DNA of 10,766 nt from Pseudomarimonas sp964350895 (GTDB lineage Bacteria; Pseudomonadota; Gammaproteobacteria; Xanthomonadales; Xanthomonadaceae): NCBI GenBank assembly GCA_964350895.1, contig CAYGMG010000134.1:1-10766 (forward strand), written 5' to 3'. Each line of letters begins with the position of its first letter. Position 1 is the stretch's first letter. Under the pieces are notes generated by a model. That model worked only from the letters and a program-made list of their open reading frames with translations, was not told the DNA's origin and searched no databases. The translations under genes and the position numbers were made by a program. Below, piece after piece: positions 1 through 8,603 of the stretch.

Positions 1-204
1 GGTTCGAAACGCTTTTGACCTTGATCCTGATCTTGCTTCGCAGAAAAACCGCCGCCAGCAATGCGAGAAGAGCGCATTGAGTTCGCTGCGCGAACGGCAA
101 ATATGCGCCCTATCCAGCCATACGCGACAACTGTTCCCTGGCGTCGGTGCGACCGATGCGATCAATTCGCACAGGCGCAACATTGCGATACGAAATCGCA
201 GGCA
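1..204. other. Left-edge region with no confident gene; possible 3' tail of a plus-strand gene
   Basis: No complete gene is visible here. One plus-strand frame entering from the left edge (from base 3) ends at a TGA at 78-80. It would encode a hydrophobic stretch (TLLTLILILL) followed by RRK and a short polar tail, which looks like the last membrane helix and cytoplasmic end of a membrane protein. A perfect 6-bp inverted repeat (GTTCGC, 3-nt loop, GCGAAC; 81-95) begins right after that stop but has no T tract. A second perfect 6-bp hairpin lies at 184-200. Another frame is also open across this stretch, so the tail is only a suggestion; the upstream sequence would settle it. Confidence 0.25.
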
Positions 205-230
205 ACAAAAAACCCGGCTTGAGCCGGGTT
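205..230 (-). terminator. Intrinsic terminator of the tRNA-Ala/tRNA-Glu operon
   Basis: On the minus strand, just after the CCA end of tRNA-Glu, a perfect 9-bp GC-rich stem (AACCCGGCT pairing with AGCCGGGTT, 211-230) runs into a run of T residues (complement of 207-212). This is a textbook Rho-independent terminator. It begins only a few bases downstream of the mature tRNA 3' end. Confidence 0.9.
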
Positions 231-236
231 AGTTGT

Positions 237-312
237 TGGCGTCCCCACGGGGATTCGAACCCCGGTCGCTACCGTGAAAGGGTAATGTCCTAGGCCTCTA
301 GACGATGGGGAC
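237..312 (-). tRNA. tRNA-Glu (anticodon UUC)
   Basis: This 76-nt cloverleaf reads on the minus strand. The 5' end is GTCCCCA, pairing with TGGGGAC; the discriminator is G and the CCA end is encoded (complement of 237-239). The anticodon loop CTTTCAC carries anticodon TTC, and the T arm contains GGTTCGAATCC. The sequence closely resembles bacterial glutamate tRNAs. It lies 9 nt downstream of tRNA-Ala and is cotranscribed with it, ending at the terminator at 205-230. Glu-tRNA also supplies tetrapyrrole synthesis through glutamyl-tRNA reductase, but nothing here addresses that use. Confidence 0.97.
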
Positions 313-321
313 GTTGCTTCT

Positions 322-397
<76 letters not shown>

Positions 398-414
398 GCT
401 ACTGGAAAGCGCGC

Positions 415-443
415 ATTGTAGGGAGCAACAATTTTTCCGTCAA
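415..443 (-). promoter_or_regulatory. Sigma70 promoter of the tRNA operon
   Basis: On the minus strand, a -35 box TTGACG (438-443) and a -10 box TACAAT (415-420) are separated by exactly 17 bp. The bases after the -10 are GCGCGC, a GC-rich discriminator of the kind found at stringently controlled stable-RNA promoters. Transcription should start near 408, about 10 nt before tRNA-Ala. The -35 box overlaps the TGA stop codon (440-442) of the upstream DUF1249 gene. Confidence 0.85.
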
Positions 444-934
444 GCGGTTTGAGCAACACTGATCTCTGCCAGCTCATCCGGACCCACCGCGCGAAGGGTG
501 AAGGGCGAGTGGCCCTGGTCGCCAAGGTACTCAAGCCATTTCGACAGGAACACATTCATCCGCAGCCGGTGGCCGACCACGGTGCGCGCTGGTGCATCGA
601 GGCCGAGCACGTCCTGCCAGCGCCGGCCGGCGTAGCAGTGCGTCGCCTCTGCCATTCGCGCATCACGGTAGACGCGAAGGAAGGCAGACGGATCGGGGCG
701 CGAGGTGATCGGATCGATCAGGCCATAGGTGAGCCGCAGCTCCAGCGTATAGGCATGCCGCTCGACCACCTGCAGGTGCAGGTCGAGGCCGTCGTCAATC
801 GATGAGAGCAGGTAATCGCCGGGCAGCTGGGACAGGCGGAAGACCCGCTCCAGGCGCTCGTAGTTTTCGGCGTACAAGCCCATCAGGAAGCCGAACCGGC
901 TCATCCTCAGGGCGTTGGTGGGAGTGCTCGACAT
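440..934 (-). CDS. DUF1249 family protein (YqiB-like), function unknown
   Basis: This 164-residue soluble protein has no signal peptide or membrane segment. The N-terminal region (about residues 11-30, containing SRFGFLMGLYAENYERL) and the C-terminal region (NVFLSKWLEYL) match my memory of the DUF1249 family, whose E. coli member is YqiB (about 140 residues). The middle part alternates strand-like stretches with a conserved-looking FLRVYRDARMAEA segment. The family has no established biochemical role. The first ATG (934) has no clear ribosome binding site. An in-frame ATG at 904 starts directly at the conserved MSRFGF and is an alternative, but its upstream sequence is equally weak. The gene ends inside the tRNA promoter, so some readthrough into the tRNA operon is possible. 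A TATCCT hexamer just upstream of the start could be a -10 box but lacks a good -35. Confidence 0.8.
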   Translation of the reverse strand: MSSTPTNALRMSRFGFLMGLYAENYERLERVFRLSQLPGDYLLSSIDDGLDLHLQVVERHAYTLELRLTYGLIDPITSRPDPSAFLRVYRDARMAEATHCYAGRRWQDVLGLDAPARTVVGHRLRMNVFLSKWLEYLGDQGHSPFTLRAVGPDELAEISVAQTA

Positions 935-1004
935 GGGTCGAGGATAGCACGCAGCCTGAGTGCGGAAAGTGGCTCTGCAACAGGGTTTTCCCGGTGCTTG
1001 ACTC

Positions 1005-1164
1005 GTGTCCTGTCCCGGAAATACATCGCAGAATTCGCTCGGTCTGCGCCGCCGATGCTGCGTTCCTCGTCGTCACCATAGCGCTGCCATGCCTCCTTCT
1101 CGCGCCTCGCCTCGACGACGCATCCGCGTCGCGACTTGAACAACGTATCTCCGGGACAGGACAC
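1005..1164. mobile_element. 160-bp element with 20-bp terminal inverted repeats (MITE-like)
   Basis: The left end (1005-1024) reads GTGTCCTGTCCCGGAAATAC. The right end (1145-1164), read on the other strand, is identical except for one base (G instead of A at position 16). The 120 bp between them contain an internal 6-bp hairpin (CGACGC, 4-nt loop, GCGTCG; 1116-1131) and no transposase. Small size, good terminal repeats, no coding capacity and an intergenic position fit a miniature inverted-repeat element moved by a transposase elsewhere. No target-site duplication is obvious at the two edges (CTC on the left, TAG on the right), so the insertion may be old or the true ends may differ by a few bases. 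I cannot assign a transposase family. A regulatory or REP-type repeat is the main alternative. Confidence 0.6.
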
Positions 1165-1179
1165 TAGCGCCCTTCGGGG

Positions 1180-2004
1180 CTAGAACATGTCTCTCTCGAT
1201 GCCCAGTTCGCTCATCAGCTTGCTGGCAATTTCCTCGATTGAAGTATGTGTAGTGGAGAGCATCGGGATGTTCTCCTGGCGGAACAGCCGCTCGGCGACC
1301 TGCACTTCGAAGCGGCACTGCTCGATCGTGCAGTAGCGGCTGTTCGGTTTGCGCGCTTCTCGGACCTGCTGCAGGCGATCGGGATCGATAGTCAGCGCGA
1401 ACAGCTTGCGCCGGTGCGCACGCAGTTTGCGCGGCAGTTCGGCGGCATCGAGATCATCGTCGGTGAGCGGATAGTTGGCGGCGCGGATGCCGAAGTGCAG
1501 CGCCAGGTACAGGCATGTCGGGGTCTTGCCCGAGCGCGAAACGCCGACCAGGATCACCTCGGCATCGTTGTAGTCGAGGTCCACGCCATCGTCGTGGCTG
1601 AGCGCGTAGTTGGTCGCATTGATGCGCGCCTCGTACTCGACCAGGTTGACCAGGCCATGCGCCTGACCGACGCGCGGCTGGCGGGCAATCCCAAGTTCGT
1701 TCTGCAGCGGCTCGATGAAGGGAGCGAAGACGTCGAGGATCAGCGCGTCGCTGCCGGCGATGATCGCGCCGAGTTCGGGGTCGATCACCGTATTGATGAC
1801 GATGGCGCGCTGGCCGGTCTGCTCGTGAATACGCCGGATGCGTTCGGCCGCCTCGCGCGCCTTGTCCGCGGTGTCGACAAATGACAGCCGCTGGGTGACG
1901 AAGGTCGCGCCGGAAAACTGGGTCAGCACGCTGTGGCCGATGGTTTCGGCGGTGATCCCGGTGCCATCGGATACGAAGAACACCCGCCTTGCCGACTCGC
2001 TCAT
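1180..2004 (-). CDS. ppsR: PEP synthase regulatory protein (bifunctional kinase/pyrophosphorylase)
   Basis: PpsR controls phosphoenolpyruvate synthase. It inactivates PpsA by ADP-dependent phosphorylation of a threonine beside the catalytic histidine, and reactivates it by phosphate-dependent pyrophosphate-forming dephosphorylation. The 274-residue protein opens with the family motif VFFVSDGTGITAETIG and carries the nucleotide-binding loop GVSRSGKT at residues 154-161. Its length matches E. coli PpsR (277). I chose the ATG at 2004 (MSESARR) because GGAGG sits 5 nt upstream; an in-frame ATG 12 nt further upstream lacks such a site. The gene is divergent from its target ppsA, 182 bp away, as in E. 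coli. The stop codon is followed within about 15 bp by the inverted-repeat element; the nearby GCCC/GGGC hairpin is too weak to be a convincing terminator. Confidence 0.95.
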   Translation of the reverse strand: MSESARRVFFVSDGTGITAETIGHSVLTQFSGATFVTQRLSFVDTADKAREAAERIRRIHEQTGQRAIVINTVIDPELGAIIAGSDALILDVFAPFIEPLQNELGIARQPRVGQAHGLVNLVEYEARINATNYALSHDDGVDLDYNDAEVILVGVSRSGKTPTCLYLALHFGIRAANYPLTDDDLDAAELPRKLRAHRRKLFALTIDPDRLQQVREARKPNSRYCTIEQCRFEVQVAERLFRQENIPMLSTTHTSIEEIASKLMSELGIERDMF

Positions 2005-2186
2005 GCCCGCCTCCATTTGTGCTGAGCGAGGAGTCTGACCGCAAAGGCCATCGATGCCCAGCCCGCCGCGACCTGCTGCGCCGCGGCATTCCGAGGAAAA
2101 TCAAGCTTGTATGCACGCTCCCGGAACCGCATCATTGCTGCTTTGCCGCCCTGCCGGCCCCCGCTTTCCCGACTCGGAGTAGCCCT
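2005..2186. promoter_or_regulatory. Shared ppsR-ppsA intergenic region
   Basis: These 182 bp separate the divergent ppsR and ppsA starts and must hold both promoters unless one lies inside a gene. The ribosome binding sites are clear at both edges: GGAGG for ppsR and GGAG (2176-2179) for ppsA. I see no sigma70 promoter with two good boxes on either strand and no clear operator palindrome, so no exact promoter is called. Confidence 0.4.
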
Positions 2187-4562
<2,376 letters not shown>

Positions 4563-4582
4563 GCTAACGGGAAGTAGCGCAC

Positions 4583-4650
4583 GCCGGACACTCCTCCGGC
4601 ACCGTGGCGCACCGCTGCGGGCGGCTGAAGGCCGGGGCTGTGCGAGCCGC
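4583..4650. terminator. Possible bidirectional hairpins between ppsA and hrcA
   Basis: The 88 bp between the convergent ppsA and hrcA stops contain two inverted repeats. One is a perfect 6-bp stem, GCCGGA/TCCGGC, with a 6-nt loop (4583-4600). The other is GCGGCT/AGCCGC (4621-4626 with 4645-4650) around an 18-nt loop. Neither has a T tract on either strand, so they are not classical intrinsic terminators. They may instead stabilise the 3' ends or assist Rho-dependent termination. Confidence 0.4.
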
Positions 4651-5736
4651 TCAGCGCTGGCTCAGCGCCTCGCCGACTGCCTGCGCGGCGGCCTGCACGG
4701 CGGGAATCACCCGCTCATAGGCCATGCGCGTCGGGCCTATCACACCGAGCACGCCCAACACCTTACCCTCCGCCCCGTACGGTGCGGTGACCACGGTGCA
4801 CTGGTCGAGCGGAGCGACGCCGGACTCCTCTCCGATGAACAGCCGCACGCCCTTGGCGTGGATGCAGCCTTCCAGCAGCTGGACCAGCTCGCGCTTGCGC
4901 GAAAAGGCTTCGAACAGCTCGCGCAGACGGTCGAGATCGGAGAGATCCTGCACGCCCATCAGCCGGGTCTGCCCTGCGACCAGCACGTCCTCGGCATCGG
5001 AATCGCCGAACGCAGCCTCGGACAGATCGATGGCCATCGACAGCGCGTTCTCCATCGCCGAGCGGGTTTCGCGCAGCTCGCGCAGGAGGTCCCGACGGAT
5101 CTCCGACAGATGCCGTCCGCTGTAGTGGGCATTGAGGTAGTTGGCAGCCTGCTCCAGCTCGCCCGGCGAGAAGGGTCGGCTGGTCTGGATGATCCGGTTC
5201 TGCACCTCGTTGTCGGTAAACACCAGGATTACCAGCACGCGGCTGCCGTCGAGCGGAACGAAGTCGATGTGCCGGAAGGCGAACTGCTCACGCCTGGGCA
5301 CGGTGACCAGGCCCACGAAATGGGTCATCGCCGAGAGCAGCTCGGAAGCGCCGCTGAGCACCTGCTGGGTGCTTTGCCCGGCCGGCAGGCAAGCGCGCAG
5401 GCGCTGCACTTCCCTGGCGTCAGGCGAGCCCACCTGAAGCAGGGAGTCGACGAATACGCGATAGCCCTGGGCGGTCGGGATTCGTCCGGCCGAAGTGTGC
5501 GGGGTCGACACCAGGCCGATGTCCTCAAGGTCCGACATCACATTGCGGATCGTCGCCGGGCTGACATCCAGTCCCGAGTGCTTGGCCAGCGTGCGCGAGC
5601 CGACCGGCACGCCCTCGCGGATGTACTGGGCGATGAGGGCGCGGAGCAGTGCGCGGGCGCGGCTGTCGAGCAGGTTCGGGGTCACGCGGTAGGCTGCCAG
5701 CAGGGCGAATGGTCTCTCAATAGATACGGCCTCCAC
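4651..5736 (-). CDS. hrcA: Heat-inducible transcription repressor HrcA
   Basis: HrcA represses chaperone operons (grpE-dnaK-dnaJ, groESL) by binding the CIRCE operator, and its activity depends on GroEL. The protein has an N-terminal winged helix (about residues 23-95, with SRTLAKHSGLDVSPATIRN and the conserved HTSAGRIPTAQGYRVFVD). The regulatory domain follows, with AGQTRLMGVQDLSDLDRLRE and a C-terminal VLGVLGVIGP segment. It closely resembles Xanthomonas HrcA. The start is uncertain. The GTG at 5736 (361 residues) lies inside a strong Shine-Dalgarno-like GGTGGAGG, so translation may begin further in; family homology begins near residue 22 (LLDSRARALL). The gene stands alone: it is convergent with ppsA and divergent from recN, with no grpE or dnaK beside it. 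No CIRCE repeat is visible upstream, so autoregulation through CIRCE is not supported. Confidence 0.93.
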   Translation of the reverse strand: MEAVSIERPFALLAAYRVTPNLLDSRARALLRALIAQYIREGVPVGSRTLAKHSGLDVSPATIRNVMSDLEDIGLVSTPHTSAGRIPTAQGYRVFVDSLLQVGSPDAREVQRLRACLPAGQSTQQVLSGASELLSAMTHFVGLVTVPRREQFAFRHIDFVPLDGSRVLVILVFTDNEVQNRIIQTSRPFSPGELEQAANYLNAHYSGRHLSEIRRDLLRELRETRSAMENALSMAIDLSEAAFGDSDAEDVLVAGQTRLMGVQDLSDLDRLRELFEAFSRKRELVQLLEGCIHAKGVRLFIGEESGVAPLDQCTVVTAPYGAEGKVLGVLGVIGPTRMAYERVIPAVQAAAQAVGEALSQR

Positions 5737-5756
5737 CGTCCCGAAGCAAGGGCGGA

Positions 5757-5785
5757 TTGGCGGGCCGCGGCGCCCATGCTACCGT
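5757..5785 (+). promoter_or_regulatory. Possible recN promoter
   Basis: A TTGGCG (5757-5762) and a TACCGT (5780-5785) are separated by exactly 17 bp, upstream of the recN ATG at 5808. Transcription would start near 5792 and leave a leader of about 16 nt. Both boxes match the consensus only in part. I see no E. coli-type LexA box (CTGT-N8-ACAG) nearby, so SOS control of recN is not supported by this sequence. Confidence 0.35.
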
Positions 5786-5807
5786 TCGCGCCCTTCCGAG
5801 AGCGCCC

Positions 5808-7484
5808 ATGCTGACTCGTCTATACCTCAAGGATTTTGCCATCGCCAGCGCGGTCGATTTCGACCTGCAGGCCGGACTGGGGGTGATCTCCGGCGAAACC
5901 GGCGCGGGCAAGTCGCTGCTGGTCGACGCCCTGCTGCTGCTGTCGGGCAGCCGCGCCGATCCGGGCGTGGTCCGCCACGGCGCCGAGCGCGCCGAGCTGG
6001 GCGCCGAGTTCGTTCTCGACGATGCGCCAGCTGCCCTTGCCTGGTTGCGTGAGCGCGAACTCGATGACGAGCAGCGCTGCATGCTGCGCCGGGTGATTCG
6101 CGCCGATGGAGGTTCGCGGGCCTGGATCAACGGCTCGCCGGCCACCGTCACCCAGCTCGGCGACCTTGCCGGACTGCTGATCGAGATCCACGGCCAGCAC
6201 GAGCACCAGGCCCTTCTCGAACGTGCCCAGCAGCTGCGCCTGCTGGACGCCTTTGCCGAGCACCCCGCCCTGCTCGATGAGGTCGCCCGCTGCCACGCTG
6301 CGTGGCGCAGCCTGGTCGACGAGCGCGAGGCTCTTGAGGGCGGCGGCGATCCTGCCGAGCGGATCGACTATCTGCGCCACCAGCTGGCCCAGTTCAAGGG
6401 CCGCCGATTGGCGCCCGAACACGTGACTGCACTGTCCGCGCAGCAGCGCCGACTGGCTGCCGGCCAGGAAATCGCCGATGCACTGTCTTCTGCCCAGCGG
6501 CGGCTTGCCGATGACGGCAGCGATGGCGCGCGCTCGGCGCTCACCGGTGCCCGGCACGCGCTGGAGCGTGTCGTCGAGCATCTGCCGGCGCTCGCCGACA
6601 CCGTTGCCCTGCTGGACAGCGCGTCGATCCAGCTCGACGAAGCCGCCGCCCAGCTGGAACGCTGCGCCGACGATCTAGATCTGGATGGCGACTCGATGGC
6701 CGCGGTCGAGGCCGAACTGTCCGAGCTGCACGAGCTGTCGCGACGTCATCGGGTGCCGATGGAAGCGTTGGCCGAGACCCAGCAGGCGCTACAGGCCGAA
6801 CTCGAACGTCTGCAGGACGCCGACGCGCTCCGCGAGCGCATCGGCACGGCCATCGCCAGCGCAGAGAAAGCGTGGCAGAAAGCGGCTGCGGCGCTGAGCA
6901 AATCCCGAGCCAAGGCCGCCGAGCGGCTGGGCAGCGAGGTGTCCGCCCTGATGGAGTCCCTGGGCATGGGCGGCGGCCGGTTGGTGGTCGAACTCAGCCC
7001 TCAGTCCAGCCCGAATCCGCACCCGGTTGGCGCCGAGCGCGCCGAACTGCTGGTCAGCGCCAATGCCGGCCAGCCCCCGCGACCGCTGCGCAAGGTCGCC
7101 AGCGGCGGCGAGCTATCGCGCATCAGCCTTGCCATCGAGGTCGCGACCTTTGGCGGCGACGGCGTGCCGACCCTGGTCTTTGACGAAGTGGACAGCGGCA
7201 TCGGCGGCGCGGTAGCCGAAGTGGTCGGAATCAAGCTGCGCGAACTGGCGGCGCATCGCCAGGCGCTCTGCGTCACCCACCTGCCCCAGGTCGCGGCCCA
7301 GGCGCATTACCAGTTCCGCGCCAGCAAGCGGATCGAGTCGGGGGTCACGCTCAGCCGTCTGGAGCGCCTTGACGAGGGCGGCCGGGTCGATGAACTGGCG
7401 CGAATGCTCGGCGGCGTCGACATCACCGAGACCACCCTCGCCCACGCCAGGCAGATGCTGCAACGGGCCGCCAGCAAGCGTTGA
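5808..7484 (+). CDS. recN: DNA repair protein RecN
   Basis: RecN is an SMC-like ATPase acting at DNA double-strand breaks in recombinational repair. The 558-residue length fits the family (E. coli 553). The Walker A motif GETGAGKS is at residues 29-36. A long helical region rich in Glu, Gln, Leu and Ala (about 150-390) forms the coiled coil. The ABC signature SGGELSR is at 432-438, and Walker B VFDEVDSGIGG has Asp459 and Glu460. The segment CVTHLPQVAAQAHYQF gives the usual switch histidine. I chose the ATG at 5808 because family homology begins there (MLTRLYLKDFAI); the frame is open 17 codons further upstream without homology. A weak GAGAG lies just before the start. The gene is divergent from hrcA by 71 bp and convergent with fur. 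Confidence 0.96.
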   Translation: MLTRLYLKDFAIASAVDFDLQAGLGVISGETGAGKSLLVDALLLLSGSRADPGVVRHGAERAELGAEFVLDDAPAALAWLRERELDDEQRCMLRRVIRADGGSRAWINGSPATVTQLGDLAGLLIEIHGQHEHQALLERAQQLRLLDAFAEHPALLDEVARCHAAWRSLVDEREALEGGGDPAERIDYLRHQLAQFKGRRLAPEHVTALSAQQRRLAAGQEIADALSSAQRRLADDGSDGARSALTGARHALERVVEHLPALADTVALLDSASIQLDEAAAQLERCADDLDLDGDSMAAVEAELSELHELSRRHRVPMEALAETQQALQAELERLQDADALRERIGTAIASAEKAWQKAAAALSKSRAKAAERLGSEVSALMESLGMGGGRLVVELSPQSSPNPHPVGAERAELLVSANAGQPPRPLRKVASGGELSRISLAIEVATFGGDGVPTLVFDEVDSGIGGAVAEVVGIKLRELAAHRQALCVTHLPQVAAQAHYQFRASKRIESGVTLSRLERLDEGGRVDELARMLGGVDITETTLAHARQMLQRAASKR

Positions 7485-7527
7485 TCCTGGCGAAAGGCGC
7501 AGCAGTTCAACGTTGATGAGGGAAGGT

Positions 7528-7571
7528 CGCGCCCCGAGCAGGGCGCGCCAGGCGCGCCGCTAGCGGCGCGC
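7528..7571. terminator. Paired GC palindromes at the recN-fur junction
   Basis: Two strong inverted repeats lie side by side between the convergent genes. One is a 7-bp stem, CGCGCCC/GGGCGCG, with a 6-nt loop (7528-7547). The other is a perfect 20-bp palindrome (7552-7571) whose centre, CTAG, contains the fur stop codon (7560-7562). RNA from either strand could fold them. Neither is followed by a T run, so a Rho-independent role is unproven; they may block exonucleases or pause polymerase coming from both sides. Confidence 0.5.
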
Positions 7572-7976
7572 TGCATCCTTCTTCTTGCGCACGTAGAGCA
7601 CCAGGCTGTGGTCGTCGATCTGGTAGCCGTGCTTCTCGGCGATCTCATGCTGCAGGCGCTCGATTTCCTCGCTGACGAACTCGATCACCTTGCCGGTTTC
7701 GACATCGACCATGTGATCGTGATGTTCGCCGCGATCCAGCTCGAACACCGCCTGCCCGCCCTCGAAGTTGTGCTTCATCACCAGGCCCGCCGCCTCGAAC
7801 TGGGTGAGCACGCGGTAGACCGTCGCCAGACCGATGTCGTCCTCGTTCTCGAGCAGCTGGCGGTAAATATCCTCGGCGGTCATGTGCCGCGGGCTGGCGC
7901 TCTCGAGGATGTCGAGCACGCGCATCCGCGGGTGGGTGACCTTCAGGCCGGCCTTGCGCAGGTCCTGCGACTCCAT
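7560..7976 (-). CDS. fur: Ferric uptake regulator Fur
   Basis: Fur represses iron acquisition genes when loaded with Fe(II). The 138-residue protein has an N-terminal winged helix (about 1-82, with TAEDIYRQL and GLATVYRVLTQFEAAGLV). A C-terminal metal-binding dimerisation domain follows, with HHDH at 85-88, a conserved IEF near 98-100, and His116 and His123 as further candidate ligands. There is no cysteine anywhere: the CxxC that holds structural zinc in E. coli Fur is replaced by Asp91 and Thr94. Xanthomonas homologues, as I recall them, look the same. I chose the ATG at 7976 (MESQDLRKAGLKVT) because GGAGGAG lies 6 nt upstream and homology starts there; an upstream in-frame ATG at 8018 has no such support. 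The gene is divergent from bamE and convergent with recN. Confidence 0.96.
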   Translation of the reverse strand: MESQDLRKAGLKVTHPRMRVLDILESASPRHMTAEDIYRQLLENEDDIGLATVYRVLTQFEAAGLVMKHNFEGGQAVFELDRGEHHDHMVDVETGKVIEFVSEEIERLQHEIAEKHGYQIDDHSLVLYVRKKKDAARR

Positions 7977-8069
7977 TCGTCTCTCCTCCAGCACGGGCCC
8001 TGGGGGCGCCGGAATCACGTTTCGGGTCCCTGAACGGCCTGCGGCAAGTCCGGGCAGGCGGGGCGCCCT

Positions 8070-8079
8070 AGTGTATCAT
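8070..8079. promoter_or_regulatory. Possible overlapping divergent -10 boxes for fur and bamE
   Basis: In the 132-bp gap between fur and bamE, one AT-rich patch in GC-rich surroundings reads TGATACACT on the minus strand (8070-8078). That is an extended -10 pointing toward fur. On the plus strand the same patch gives TATCAT (8074-8079), pointing toward bamE 30 bp downstream. No convincing -35 box is present for either. Overlapping fur/omlA promoters are known in Pseudomonas and Xanthomonas, which makes this placement reasonable. Confidence 0.35.
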
Positions 8080-8108
8080 CGGCCGCTGTTTGCACTGCCG
8101 ACGGATCC

Positions 8109-8501
8109 ATGCGCGCACTCCTACTAGCCGCCAGTATTTCCCTCCTCGCCGGCTGCGGGGTCATCTACAAGGTCGACGTCTATCAGGGCAACCTGCTGGA
8201 TGCGGATTCGGTCGAGCAGCTCAAGCCCGGCCTGTCCAAGCGCCAGGTGCTGGCCCTGCTCGGCTCGCCTTCGGTTTCCGATCCGTTTCATCAGTCGCGC
8301 TGGGACTACGTTGCCACGATCAGCAAGCGCGGCAGCGAGCCGGAGGTGAAGAATCTCTCGCTGCGCTTCGATGGCGACCAGCTGGTCACCATCGAGGGCG
8401 ACTATTTCCCCGAGCGCAACGTCGAACTGGTGCGCGACATGCGCCGCTACGGCAATCTGCCGCGCGAAGAGCGCAACCGCCGGCGCGCTGGCCGCTCCTA
8501 G
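8109..8501 (+). CDS. bamE: Outer membrane assembly lipoprotein BamE (SmpA/OmlA)
   Basis: BamE is a small lipoprotein of the BAM complex, which folds beta-barrel proteins into the outer membrane. The 130-residue precursor begins with a lipoprotein signal peptide: MRALLLAASISLLAGC, with lipobox LAGC ending at Cys16, the predicted lipidation and cleavage site. The mature part carries the SmpA/OmlA fold with the family signature VEQLKPGLSKRQVLALLGSP (about 36-55), then a WDYVATI strand and a LRFDGDQLVTIEGD strand. The C-terminal tail is basic (RNRRRAGRS). Length fits the xanthomonad form, a little longer than E. coli BamE (113). A GGAT lies just upstream of the ATG. The gene is divergent from fur and lies in the same neighbourhood as recN, ratA and smpB, as in E. 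coli. Confidence 0.94.
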   Translation: MRALLLAASISLLAGCGVIYKVDVYQGNLLDADSVEQLKPGLSKRQVLALLGSPSVSDPFHQSRWDYVATISKRGSEPEVKNLSLRFDGDQLVTIEGDYFPERNVELVRDMRRYGNLPREERNRRRAGRS

Positions 8502-8603
8502 GCCTGCCGAAGCGCATGCGCCGCGGCGTTTGCCGCGCGCTCGCTTGCATCGGGAAGGTCCCAGATCGCGTTGCGTGAGCCGAGCCAGCTTTGCTGGAGT
8601 AGC
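8502..8603. terminator. Possible hairpins between bamE and rnfH
   Basis: This convergent 102-bp gap holds a 6-bp stem CGCGGC/GCCGCG with loop GTTT (8522-8537) and a 5-bp stem CCAGC/GCTGG with loop TTT (8585-8597). Neither has a T tract on either strand. They are candidate 3'-end structures for bamE and rnfH, not clear intrinsic terminators. Confidence 0.3.

Noticed and set aside
795..1318. Small open frames across the inverted-repeat element on both strands
   Set aside because: They run from the repeat into neighbouring genes, have no ribosome binding site or known domain, and do not respect element or gene boundaries.
5737..5807. CIRCE operator or LexA box between hrcA and recN
   Set aside because: No TTAGCACTC-N9-GAGTGCTAA repeat and no CTGT-N8-ACAG site is present, even allowing a few mismatches by eye.
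4858..5814. A 318-codon plus-strand frame opposite hrcA
   Set aside because: The sequence is explained by hrcA on the other strand. The translation is low in recognisable motifs and has no ribosome binding site support.
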